Positions 1 through 4,790 of a stretch of DNA of 5,186 bases are shown in pieces. This DNA is from an uncultured Aliiroseovarius sp. (lineage in GTDB: Bacteria > Pseudomonadota > Alphaproteobacteria > Rhodobacterales > Rhodobacteraceae). The DNA lies in contig CALJDH010000327.1 of assembly GCA_938023895.1 (NCBI GenBank), positions 1-5,186 on the forward strand, read 5' to 3'. Numbering within the stretch: position 1 is the stretch's first letter; each line of letters starts with the position of its first letter. A program made the position numbers and the translations under genes. The notes below the pieces were generated by a model, which saw only the letters and a program-made list of their open reading frames with translations, was not told the origin of the DNA and ran no database searches.

Positions 1-59
1 CCTTCTTTGGTGCCGAATTCCTTGATCAGGCGGTTCTTTTCTTCAGCAGTAATCGACAT
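1..59 (-). CDS. rpsO: 30S ribosomal protein S15 (N-terminal fragment)
   Basis: Only the first 19 codons and part of the next are in the window; the gene runs off the left edge on the minus strand. The visible residues, MSITAEEKNRLIKEFGTKE, match the conserved start of bacterial S15, which in many alphaproteobacteria reads MSITAEEKxRLIKEFGTKEG. S15 is a primary 16S rRNA-binding protein that nucleates the platform of the small subunit by binding the helix 20/21/22 junction. The ATG at 57-59 is preceded by a strong AAGGAG ribosome binding site (66-71 on the complement) with 6 nt spacing, so the start is secure. The identification rests on a short but very characteristic peptide. The gene usually sits between truB and pnp, but what follows it here is outside the window. 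Confidence 0.93.
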   Translation of the reverse strand, partial: MSITAEEKNRLIKEFGTKE

Positions 60-154
60 CGGGGTCTCCTTCATAGGTTAGAGTGGATGGCGCAGGCCGG
101 GATGTCGTCCAGCAAGGCCCATGGAGATACCCGCCATTTTCAGACGGATGGGGG
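60..154 (-). promoter_or_regulatory. rpsO leader region (possible S15 autoregulatory leader)
   Basis: If the promoter at 155-183 is real, transcription would begin near 148 and give rpsO an untranslated leader of about 90 nt. On the minus strand this contains two GGCC blocks 17 nt apart that could pair, then the AAGGAG site. In several bacterial groups S15 represses its own translation through a structured leader. Whether this leader does so cannot be told from the sequence alone: I see no strong long stem and no known fold that I can match with certainty. Confidence 0.3.
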
Positions 155-183
155 CGTATAGAAGGATTCTGCGTTAAACGCAA
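155..183 (-). promoter_or_regulatory. Candidate sigma-70 promoter for rpsO
   Basis: On the minus strand, TTGCGT (complement of 178-183) is followed after exactly 17 bp by TATACG (complement of 155-160). The matches are the TTG core of the -35 hexamer and TATA of the -10 hexamer, acceptable for an alphaproteobacterial housekeeping promoter. The -35 region overlaps a perfect palindrome, GCGTT-T-AACGC on this strand (171-181), and a GANTC site (GATTC, 165-169) lies in the spacer. It sits between the stop codon of the DUF5665 gene and rpsO, so it would give rpsO its own transcription unit. Confidence 0.42.
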
Positions 184-201
184 AGGAAATCGCCTAGATC
201 C

Positions 202-519
202 TTATTGCTCGGTCGGCGTGACTTGAATTTCCTCGATGATCTGGCTGGCCCAGTCGCCCAGCACCGGGATGAAGTCGATCGAGCCCAGCATATAGATCAC
301 CCAAGAGACAAGAATGGTGGCCCCCAGCACGGATCCCAGACCAAAGGCCAGCCCGCGATACAGTTGAAACATTCCCAGTTTGAACAAGTTGTCATGCAAG
401 CGAATGAAGCGGTGGTTGTTCATGCGCTCGACCTCGGCCCGAAGGGCGCGCACCTCAAGCGAGAGCTGTTCCTCGCGCTGGGTCAGCTGGTCTGGGGTGT
501 CACTGTCCTTTTCTTGCAT
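202..519 (-). CDS. DUF5665-like small membrane protein
   Basis: This is a 105-residue protein of unknown function that resembles the DUF5665 family seen in Rhodobacterales (recognised by eye). Residues 10-36 are charged and heptad-like (QLTQREEQLSLEVRALRAEV), a probable coiled coil. Residues 37-56 carry the family-like RFIRLHDNLFKLGMFQLYRG stretch. Residues 57-79 form one hydrophobic segment rich in Gly and Leu, a likely transmembrane helix, followed by IDFIPVLGDWASQIIEEI. The frame stays open upstream to a GTG at 538-540, but an AAGGA site (complement of 527-531) lies 7 nt before the ATG at 517-519 and nothing comparable precedes the GTG, so I place the start at the ATG. It is divergent from the RTX gene, and the CtrA-type box lies 34 nt upstream of its start. 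The likely location is the inner membrane, perhaps as an oligomer through the coiled coil (inference). Confidence 0.82.
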   Translation of the reverse strand: MQEKDSDTPDQLTQREEQLSLEVRALRAEVERMNNHRFIRLHDNLFKLGMFQLYRGLAFGLGSVLGATILVSWVIYMLGSIDFIPVLGDWASQIIEEIQVTPTEQ

Positions 520-526
520 CACTTGT

Positions 527-531
527 TCCTT
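527..531 (-). promoter_or_regulatory. Ribosome binding site that decides the DUF5665 start
   Basis: AAGGA on the minus strand, 7 nt before the ATG at 517-519. It lies inside the longer open frame that begins at the GTG (538-540), which argues against the GTG start. Confidence 0.6.
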
Positions 532-553
532 GTTTTGCACCGCGGCGCTGGCG

Positions 554-569
554 TTAACACTTTGTTAAC
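554..569. promoter_or_regulatory. CtrA-type binding box (TTAA-N7-TTAAC)
   Basis: The plus strand reads TTAACACTTTGTTAAC: two TTAA half-sites at 554-557 and 565-568 separated by exactly 7 bp, each followed by C. On the minus strand the same block also reads TTAAC-AAAGTG-TTAAC, because GTTAAC is itself a palindrome. This is the full consensus for CtrA, the alphaproteobacterial cell-cycle response regulator. TTAA is very rare in this window (otherwise 174-177 and 581-584), so a correctly spaced pair in a divergent intergenic region is unlikely to be noise. It lies 34 nt upstream of the DUF5665 start and 129 nt upstream of the RTX start, so either or both genes could be the target. I could not place a convincing -10 hexamer at the expected distance on either strand. 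Confidence 0.55.
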
Positions 570-698
570 TTTGGGTTTGATTAAACTTGTTCGCAAATAC
601 CAGTCGAAGAATGCGTGGTGTTTCATACATTCGCAAGCGGTGATCCTCATCATTGTGGTGGATGTTGTACGGGCAAATAAGAACAGGCGGCGTATCGA
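570..698 (+). other. Upstream region of the RTX gene, no clear promoter
   Basis: This 129-bp stretch is visibly more A+T-rich than the flanking genes and holds no convincing reading frame. A weak promoter-like pair, TTGTGG (653-658) and AATAAG (676-681) with a 17-bp gap, would start transcription only about 10 nt before the RTX ATG, which leaves little room for a ribosome binding site. I therefore do not call it as a promoter. The only Shine-Dalgarno-like sequence is AGGCGG at 685-690, 8 nt before the ATG. Confidence 0.4.
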
Positions 699-1892
699 AT
701 GCTATTTGGGTTATTGTTTCTAAGCCTTCTTCCGGTTGCGGTTCTGGCGGACAGTTTCACTGATGATGTGGGGAACGACCTCAAAGGAAACGGGGGCGGG
801 TCCGACGATGATGACGTGGGTGGCGGCACGACTCCCATGACGGGCGTGCTGACCCCGAATGGCGGGTTGGGGGATGGTGACAGCCCTGACAAGGATCAGA
901 CCTTGCTGGATCAGCTTCTGGGCACCGAAACCGATTCCCATTATGGGCGCGAAGATTTGGATCACTTTGTATCCGGAACGACCGAACATGTGCTGACCAC
1001 TGGGGATGATGACGTGACCCTTGGCGCATCTGGTGCGGGTGCGGATCCGGGGGCGATCACGACTTTCCGGGGAACGGCTGTCGTAACGGGCGATGGATCG
1101 GTTGACGTGGTTGATGCGGGCGCGGGCGATGATACCGTCCAGGCCGGCGATGACGCAGCCTATGTGTTTGGCAATGACGGAGACGACACCATTATTGCAG
1201 GCGACGGTGCGCTTGCTGCCTATGGCGGGCAGGGCGACGACACTTTGGATGGATCTGATAGCATCGACAGCTATCTGGATGGCGGCACAGGCGATGACGT
1301 CCTGACCGGAGGCGACGGGGACGACCAGCTGTTCGGCGGCGGACACGAGCTTGAGCTGTCAGGCGATCTTGATGCCACGGATGACGACATTCTAGATGGC
1401 GGTGACGGAGATGACGTCCTGAAGGGCGGGCTTGGTGCCGATTGGCTGATCGGAGGCGATGGCGACGACGTGATTGATCACTTCGGTCACGCCATGGAAG
1501 AAAGCGGCGCAGAGCAGCATGACTACGCCTGGCACAACGACCACGCGACCGATGTGTTGGATGGAGGTGACGGGGATGACACCTTGATCTTCGGGGCTTC
1601 AGATGTGGCTACCGGGGGCGATGGTAATGACATTTTCTGGCTATATCCCGATGGCGAGGACGGAATGCCAGTCGCTCAGATTACTGATTTCGAAACGGGC
1701 CGGGACTTTCTGCGCATCTCGTTGGATGAGGATGGAGGTCATTCGGACCTGACCTGCGAAGTCAGCCCATCGGACGATGGGCAAGATGGCGTGGTCACTG
1801 TTGATGGCCAAGTGGTCGCCATCCTGAAGGGCGCCCCGGATGCCACGGTGCATGATATCTATGTCGAAGTCCGTGAGAACATATTCGCCTAG
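699..1892 (+). CDS. RTX-type calcium-binding protein with N-terminal hydrophobic segment
   Basis: A 397-residue, extremely acidic protein (79 Asp, only 9 Lys plus Arg). Residues 2-17 (LFGLLFLSLLPVAVLA) form a hydrophobic segment with no positive residue before it, followed by ADSF; it could be a signal peptide or an anchor. Residues 20-139 are low-complexity, rich in Gly, Asp and Thr. About ten RTX nonapeptides (GGxGxDxLx) lie at 140-260 and 289-314, for example GGTGDDVLT, GGDGDDQLF, GGDGDDVLK and GGDGDDTLI. These fold into Ca2+-binding parallel beta-rolls outside the cell. A His-rich insert (261-282) splits the array. The end has the usual RTX-capping look (GGDGNDIFW, then AQITDFETGRDFLRI, residues 306-340) and a C-terminal beta-rich tail. 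There is a single Cys (354). No catalytic domain is visible, so its role (surface layer, adhesion, calcium buffering) is unknown. The frame has a stop just upstream (678-680), which fixes the start at 699 or later; the ribosome binding site is weak. No type I exporter genes are nearby. Confidence 0.85.
   Translation: MLFGLLFLSLLPVAVLADSFTDDVGNDLKGNGGGSDDDDVGGGTTPMTGVLTPNGGLGDGDSPDKDQTLLDQLLGTETDSHYGREDLDHFVSGTTEHVLTTGDDDVTLGASGAGADPGAITTFRGTAVVTGDGSVDVVDAGAGDDTVQAGDDAAYVFGNDGDDTIIAGDGALAAYGGQGDDTLDGSDSIDSYLDGGTGDDVLTGGDGDDQLFGGGHELELSGDLDATDDDILDGGDGDDVLKGGLGADWLIGGDGDDVIDHFGHAMEESGAEQHDYAWHNDHATDVLDGGDGDDTLIFGASDVATGGDGNDIFWLYPDGEDGMPVAQITDFETGRDFLRISLDEDGGHSDLTCEVSPSDDGQDGVVTVDGQVVAILKGAPDATVHDIYVEVRENIFA
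1116..1640 (+). repeat. Coding tandem repeats: RTX nonapeptide array
   Basis: About ten degenerate 27-bp units encode GGxGxDxLx, in two blocks (1116-1478 and 1563-1640) separated by a non-repeat insert encoding several histidines. The nucleotide units share a core close to GGCGATGACGTCCTG, as at 1290-1304 and, in variant form, around 1408-1422. Consecutive in-phase units occur at residues 195-212 and 234-260. Confidence 0.85.
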
Positions 1893-1901
1893 TATGCGGG
1901 C

Positions 1902-2408
1902 TTAGAACCATCGTACCGGCTGTTGGGCATAGGCAATGTAAAGTGGATGTTTCGGATGCCCACCTTTGGTGAGGCCCAAGTGAAACGTTGGCTGACTGGT
2001 CTGCCGAAGAAGATGTTCAACTTCAGGCCCGCGTGACAGATGTGCGCCATGGGTGCCCCACCCGCAGATGACCTGATCGGCCCAGGGGCAACTCTCTAAA
2101 ATGGCGGCGTCATTTGCCGGGCCTACGGGATCCACTGCCGTACGCATCTTGCGCGGATCCGTGTCGCGCCAAGCAAAAATATTCGTGACCCGAAACGCGC
2201 CAAATCCCAGTGTGCGGGCACGGCGTTCGCAGCGCTCGACCGTCGGATCGTTTTGCACTTCCGTTGCCGTCGACGGGTTCAACATAATGAACAGTGCTTT
2301 GCGCCCAGCGGGGTCCCACACACGCGTCAACGTATAGCGGTACTTTTCGCAATCCGAATAAACGGCCGTGGAATGGGCATCGCCTTTTTGAAACTCACGC
2401 GTGATCAT
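1902..2408 (-). CDS. DUF1643 domain-containing protein
   Basis: A 168-residue protein of the DUF1643 family; the molecular function is not known. The whole chain is the domain. Visible family features are CEKYRYTLTRVWD (20-32), the signature FIMLNPSTATEVQNDPTVERC (starting at residue 40), RVTNIFAWRDTDP (73-85), DPVGPANDAAI (93-103), the ICGWGTHG loop (114-121) and the C-terminal LTKGGHPKHPLYI (146-158). The many invariant polar residues (N, S, T, D, R, H, W) look like an active or ligand-binding site, but this is inference. The ATG at 2406-2408 is chosen because the family begins there; there is no strong ribosome binding site. The frame continues upstream for 113 codons as Arg/Pro-rich sequence antisense to deoA, which I reject. 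The stop codon lies 9 bp from that of the convergent RTX gene, and deoA is divergent across 89 bp. Confidence 0.88.
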   Translation of the reverse strand: MITREFQKGDAHSTAVYSDCEKYRYTLTRVWDPAGRKALFIMLNPSTATEVQNDPTVERCERRARTLGFGAFRVTNIFAWRDTDPRKMRTAVDPVGPANDAAILESCPWADQVICGWGTHGAHLSRGPEVEHLLRQTSQPTFHLGLTKGGHPKHPLYIAYAQQPVRWF

Positions 2409-2497
2409 AATCGCTTTCTGAGCCGAGACCTGCCCCTTTGCAACCCCTTGCGTTGCCGCGGAATTGGGCGGAAGGTGAAAGAAAAGCGGAGCAGACC
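2409..2497. other. Divergent intergenic region, DUF1643 gene and deoA
   Basis: This 89-bp gap must hold the start signals of both genes. I see the deoA ribosome binding site, a small GCAA-cccc-TTGC inverted repeat (2440-2451) and a CCGCGG palindrome (2456-2461), but no -35/-10 pair good enough to call on either strand. Confidence 0.4.
2488..2491 (+). promoter_or_regulatory. Ribosome binding site that decides the deoA start
   Basis: GGAG followed by 6 nt and the ATG at 2498-2500. The frame is open 20 codons further upstream to an ATG at 2438, but those residues (MQPLALPRNWAEGERKAEQT) are unlike the family and have no such site. Confidence 0.7.
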
Positions 2498-3805
2498 ATG
2501 CTGATTTCCGAAGTGATCCGAAAAAAGCGCGACGGCCAGATCCTGAGCGAGGCCGACATTGCCGCAATGGTGCAGGGCATCGCCGAAGGCGGGGCCAGCG
2601 ATGCGCAGGTCGCGGCCTTCGCGATGGCCTCTTGGTTGAAAGGATTGTCGCCGGACGAGACCGCCGCACTGACCCTTGCCATGCGCGACAGTGGCGATGT
2701 GTTTCGCTGGCCAGACATGCCCGGCCCTGTGGTGGACAAGCATTCAACGGGTGGCGTCGGCGACAATGTCAGCCTGATGCTCGCGCCCATTTTGGCCGCA
2801 TGCGGGGCCTACGTACCGATGATCTCGGGGCGCGGATTGGGGCACACGGGCGGCACGCTGGACAAGATGGACGCGATCCCCGGATATACCTCGCAGCCGG
2901 ACAACGCGCTGTTCGATCGGGTCGTGCGCGACGTGGGCTGCGCCATTATTGGCCAGACCGGAGACCTCGCCCCTGCCGACAAGCGGCTTTACGCAATCCG
3001 GGATGTGACGGCGACGGTGGAAAGCATCCCGCTGATCACCGCGTCGATTCTGTCGAAGAAGCTGGCGGCGGGGCTGGAATCGTTGGTAATGGATGTGAAG
3101 TTCGGAAACGGCGCATTCATGTCGAATTTCGAGGATGCGCGCGATTTGGCAGCATCCATCCAGCGCGTCGCGCAACTGGCAGGGTTGCGATGTCACGCGC
3201 TGTTGACGGATATGAACGAGCCCTTGGCCGACGCTGCTGGAAACGCGGTCGAGACGTTGAACGCTATCGAGTTTCTGACTGGAGCGCGGCGTACCCAGCG
3301 GCTGGAAGAGGTTGTGACCGCTCTGTGCGCACAGATGCTGGTCGCGTCGGGTGCCGAAAATGATGGAGGATCGGCGAGGGTTCGTGTCGCCGAAGCGCTG
3401 GACAGCGGTCGCGCCGCCGAGAAATTTGGGCTCATGGTTGCCGCGCTGGGCGGCCCGTCGGATATTGTCGAGAGGCCCGAAGCTCATCTGGCCCAAGCGC
3501 CGGTGATCACCGAACTCTGTGCGAACGGTGCGGGATATGTCAGCGCCATCGACACCCGCGAGGTTGGTCTGTGTGTGGTCGAACTGGGCGGTGGGCGCCG
3601 CCGTGCCGCAGACAAGATCGACCCGGCTGTGGGCTTGACCCGGTTGGCACCGCTCGGGACCAAACTCGAAAAAGGGGATCCGATTGTGGTGATCCATGCG
3701 GCCACGGATGCCGAGGCCGAGGCGGCGAAGGCGCAGCTTTCAGCGGCATATCACATCGGTGATGCACCGACGCCCGGACCAGTGGTGGCCGAGGTCCTGA
3801 CCTAA
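2498..3805 (+). CDS. deoA: Thymidine phosphorylase
   Basis: A 435-residue enzyme, close to the roughly 440 residues of Escherichia coli DeoA. It catalyses reversible phosphorolysis of thymidine (and deoxyuridine) to the base and 2-deoxyribose 1-phosphate in the cytosol, in pyrimidine nucleoside salvage. The N-terminal helical domain (about 1-65) is followed by the alpha/beta phosphate-binding domain with KHSTGGVGDNVSL (81-93) and the family signature SGRGLGHTGGTLDKMDA (110-126). Substrate-contact positions align with E. coli at an offset of three: K81, S83, S92, S110 and T120 on the phosphate side, and R168, S183 and K187 on the base side, within YAIRDVTATVESIPLITAS. MDVKFGNGAFM (198-208) and AGNAVET (247-253) are also typical. 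The C-terminal PYNP-type domain (about 345-435) contains DKIDPAVGL (372-380). All key residues are present, so it should be active. It stands alone: no deoB, deoC or cdd is visible. The related pyrimidine-nucleoside phosphorylase (pdp) is the main alternative, but the sequence reads closer to DeoA. Confidence 0.95.
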   Translation: MLISEVIRKKRDGQILSEADIAAMVQGIAEGGASDAQVAAFAMASWLKGLSPDETAALTLAMRDSGDVFRWPDMPGPVVDKHSTGGVGDNVSLMLAPILAACGAYVPMISGRGLGHTGGTLDKMDAIPGYTSQPDNALFDRVVRDVGCAIIGQTGDLAPADKRLYAIRDVTATVESIPLITASILSKKLAAGLESLVMDVKFGNGAFMSNFEDARDLAASIQRVAQLAGLRCHALLTDMNEPLADAAGNAVETLNAIEFLTGARRTQRLEEVVTALCAQMLVASGAENDGGSARVRVAEALDSGRAAEKFGLMVAALGGPSDIVERPEAHLAQAPVITELCANGAGYVSAIDTREVGLCVVELGGGRRRAADKIDPAVGLTRLAPLGTKLEKGDPIVVIHAATDAEAEAAKAQLSAAYHIGDAPTPGPVVAEVLT

Positions 3806-3811
3806 GCGCCC

Positions 3812-3832
3812 GCCCGTGCCGCAGGCACGGGC
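3812..3832 (+). terminator. Strong hairpin after deoA
   Basis: GCCCGTGCC-GCA-GGCACGGGC: a perfect 9-bp stem with a 3-nt loop, starting 6 nt after the deoA stop codon. No run of T follows directly (CCAACCCC comes next), so it is not a classical intrinsic terminator by itself. It may protect the 3' end or act with the second stem. Confidence 0.55.
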
Positions 3833-3841
3833 CAACCCCAA

Positions 3842-3882
3842 CCAGCGCAGCCCGACAGGGAAGGCGCTGGGCGGGAGTATTT
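3842..3882 (+). terminator. Second stem with T-rich tail after deoA
   Basis: CCAGCGC (3842-3848) pairs perfectly with GCGCTGG (3864-3870) across a 15-nt loop and is followed by GCGGGAGTATTT (3871-3882). The short T-rich tail makes this the better candidate terminator for deoA. Read on the minus strand for dapB, no T-run follows the stem. Confidence 0.45.
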
Positions 3883-3891
3883 CGCCTAATT

Positions 3892-4701
3892 TTACAGGCC
3901 CAGTACGTCCAACATATTGTATTCACCAGGTTTTTTGTCCTGCCCCCACAGGGCGGCTTTCACGGCCCCGCGGGCAAAAATGGCGCGGTCGGTGGCCAGA
4001 TGGCGCAGCACGATGCGCTCGCCGGGGGCGGCAAACATCACGTCATGCTCGCCCACGATGTCGCCACCACGCACGGCATGAAAGCCGATATCTCCACGTT
4101 TGCGGGCACCGGTGATGCCATCGCGACCACGGTCCGAGACCTCGGCCAGATCCACGCCACGTCCTTCGGCAGCAGCTTCGCCCAGCATCAGCGCGGTGCC
4201 CGAGGGCGCGTCGACCTTGTGATGGTGGTGGGCTTCGATGATCTCGATGTCGAAATCTTCATCCAGTGCGGCGGCGACCTTTTTGGTCAGAAGCGTCAGA
4301 AGGTTCACACCAAGGCTCATATTTCCAGCGCGCACGATGGTGGCGTGACGCCCGGCTAGCGCGATCTTTTCCAGATCCTCATCGGTCAGACCGGTGGTGC
4401 CGATCACGTGCACGGCGCGGGCCTGCGCGGCGATCTCGGCCATATCCACGGTGGCGGCAGGTGCGGTGAAGTCGATCACGGCTTGTGCTTTCGCCATGGT
4501 TTCCAGCGCGTCATCCGTCACGGCGACGCCCACGGGCTGGCCGCCCATACATTCGCCCACGTCGCGTCCGACCCAGTCGTGGCCGGGGCGTTCCAGTGCC
4601 CCCACAAGGCGCGCCTTGTCATTGGCCAGCACCTCTTTGATCAGCATCTGACCCATACGGCCTGATGCGCCCATCACTACAATGCCCGGCAAATCGCTCA
4701 T
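3892..4701 (-). CDS. dapB: 4-hydroxy-tetrahydrodipicolinate reductase
   Basis: A 269-residue cytosolic enzyme of the diaminopimelate pathway. It reduces the dehydrated form of 4-hydroxy-tetrahydrodipicolinate to tetrahydrodipicolinate with NAD(P)H, supplying lysine and meso-DAP for peptidoglycan. The Rossmann nucleotide loop is GASGRMG (11-17), and ALERPG (35-40) supplies the acidic and basic residues (E37, R38) that contact the cofactor ribose. VIDFTAPAA (75-83), GTTGLT (101-106) and AGNMSLGVN (125-133) line the active site. The DapB signature [18 protein letters not shown] spans 153-170, with the catalytic His158 and Lys162 by alignment to E. coli H159 and K163. The C-terminal part returns to the nucleotide domain ([18 protein letters not shown], 217-234). 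Length and motifs are normal and complete. The ATG (4699-4701) is preceded by GGAG (complement of 4709-4712) at 7 nt. The gene converges with deoA and diverges from rbfA. Confidence 0.97.
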   Translation of the reverse strand: MSDLPGIVVMGASGRMGQMLIKEVLANDKARLVGALERPGHDWVGRDVGECMGGQPVGVAVTDDALETMAKAQAVIDFTAPAATVDMAEIAAQARAVHVIGTTGLTDEDLEKIALAGRHATIVRAGNMSLGVNLLTLLTKKVAAALDEDFDIEIIEAHHHHKVDAPSGTALMLGEAAAEGRGVDLAEVSDRGRDGITGARKRGDIGFHAVRGGDIVGEHDVMFAAPGERIVLRHLATDRAIFARGAVKAALWGQDKKPGEYNMLDVLGL

Positions 4702-4728
4702 GTCTGGTCTCCGAATTTCGTTTGGGGG

Positions 4729-4757
4729 TGTCTAACCCGAGTGCGCCCGCTTGGCAA
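4729..4757 (-). promoter_or_regulatory. Weak candidate promoter for dapB
   Basis: On the minus strand, TTGCCA (complement of 4752-4757, 5 of 6 matches to TTGACA) is followed after 17 bp by TAGACA (complement of 4729-4734, 3 of 6 matches to TATAAT), placing a start about 20 nt upstream of the dapB ATG. The good -35 and spacing support it; the poor -10 does not. Confidence 0.28.
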
Positions 4758-4765
4758 AGCCCTGT

Positions 4766-4779
4766 TGCGCCCAAGCGCA
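4766..4779 (+). other. Small hairpin just before the rbfA ribosome binding site
   Basis: TGCGC-CCAA-GCGCA: a perfect 5-bp stem with a 4-nt loop, ending 2 nt before the AAGGA site of rbfA. A nearby CTTGG (4750-4754) could also pair with CCAAG (4771-4775), giving an alternative fold. Confidence 0.4.
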
Positions 4780-4781
4780 TC

Positions 4782-4786
4782 AAGGA
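4782..4786 (+). promoter_or_regulatory. Ribosome binding site of rbfA
   Basis: AAGGA lies 4 nt before the ATG at 4791 and 13 nt before a second in-frame ATG at 4800. Neither spacing is ideal; the first is nearer to normal. Homologues that I recall often begin at the second position (MAKNRF), so the choice is not certain. Confidence 0.5.
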
Positions 4787-4790
4787 ATAC

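Larger units (their letters stand above)
3806..3891. other. Convergent intergenic block with multiple hairpins
   Basis: This 86-bp stretch between the stop codons of deoA and dapB is almost entirely made of complementary GC-rich segments. Besides the 9-bp hairpin at 3812-3832 and the 7-bp stem at 3842-3870, CCCGCCC (3809-3815) is perfectly complementary to GGGCGGG (3869-3875), and AGCGCC (3805-3810) to GGCGCT (3863-3868). These pairings exclude one another in part. It holds no reading frame of its own that I would support. Confidence 0.6.

Noticed and set aside
574..586. Near-palindrome GTTTGATTAAAC beside the CtrA-type box as a second operator
   Set aside because: Only the outer four bases and the centre are symmetric, and its TTAA is 12 bp from the previous one, not the 7 bp needed for another full box.
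653..681. TTGTGG-17-AATAAG as a promoter for the RTX gene
   Set aside because: It would start transcription about 10 nt before the ATG and would leave no proper ribosome binding site; both hexamers are weak.
205..723. 172-codon plus-strand frame across the DUF5665 gene and intergenic region
   Set aside because: It is antisense to a better-supported gene, with no family resemblance, and overlaps the RTX start.
720..1346. 208-codon open frame on the minus strand opposite the RTX gene
   Set aside because: It is a shadow of the repetitive Asp/Gly-coding sequence; no domain and no ribosome binding site.
1116..1640. Tandem repeats that could suggest a CRISPR array or minisatellite
   Set aside because: The units are in frame, have no spacers, and encode RTX nonapeptides.
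2438..2497. Upstream ATG that would add 20 residues to deoA
   Set aside because: The added residues are not family-like, and a GGAG site stands 6 nt before the ATG at 2498.
2409..2747. 113-codon N-terminal extension of the DUF1643 frame on the minus strand
   Set aside because: It is Arg/Pro/Ser-rich sequence antisense to deoA, unlike the family, and the family start motif begins at the ATG at 2406-2408.
2744..3697. Long open frame (317 codons) on the minus strand opposite deoA
   Set aside because: Its composition (Arg, Gln, His, Gly) is typical of an antisense shadow of a GC-rich gene, with no recognisable domain, and deoA is certain.
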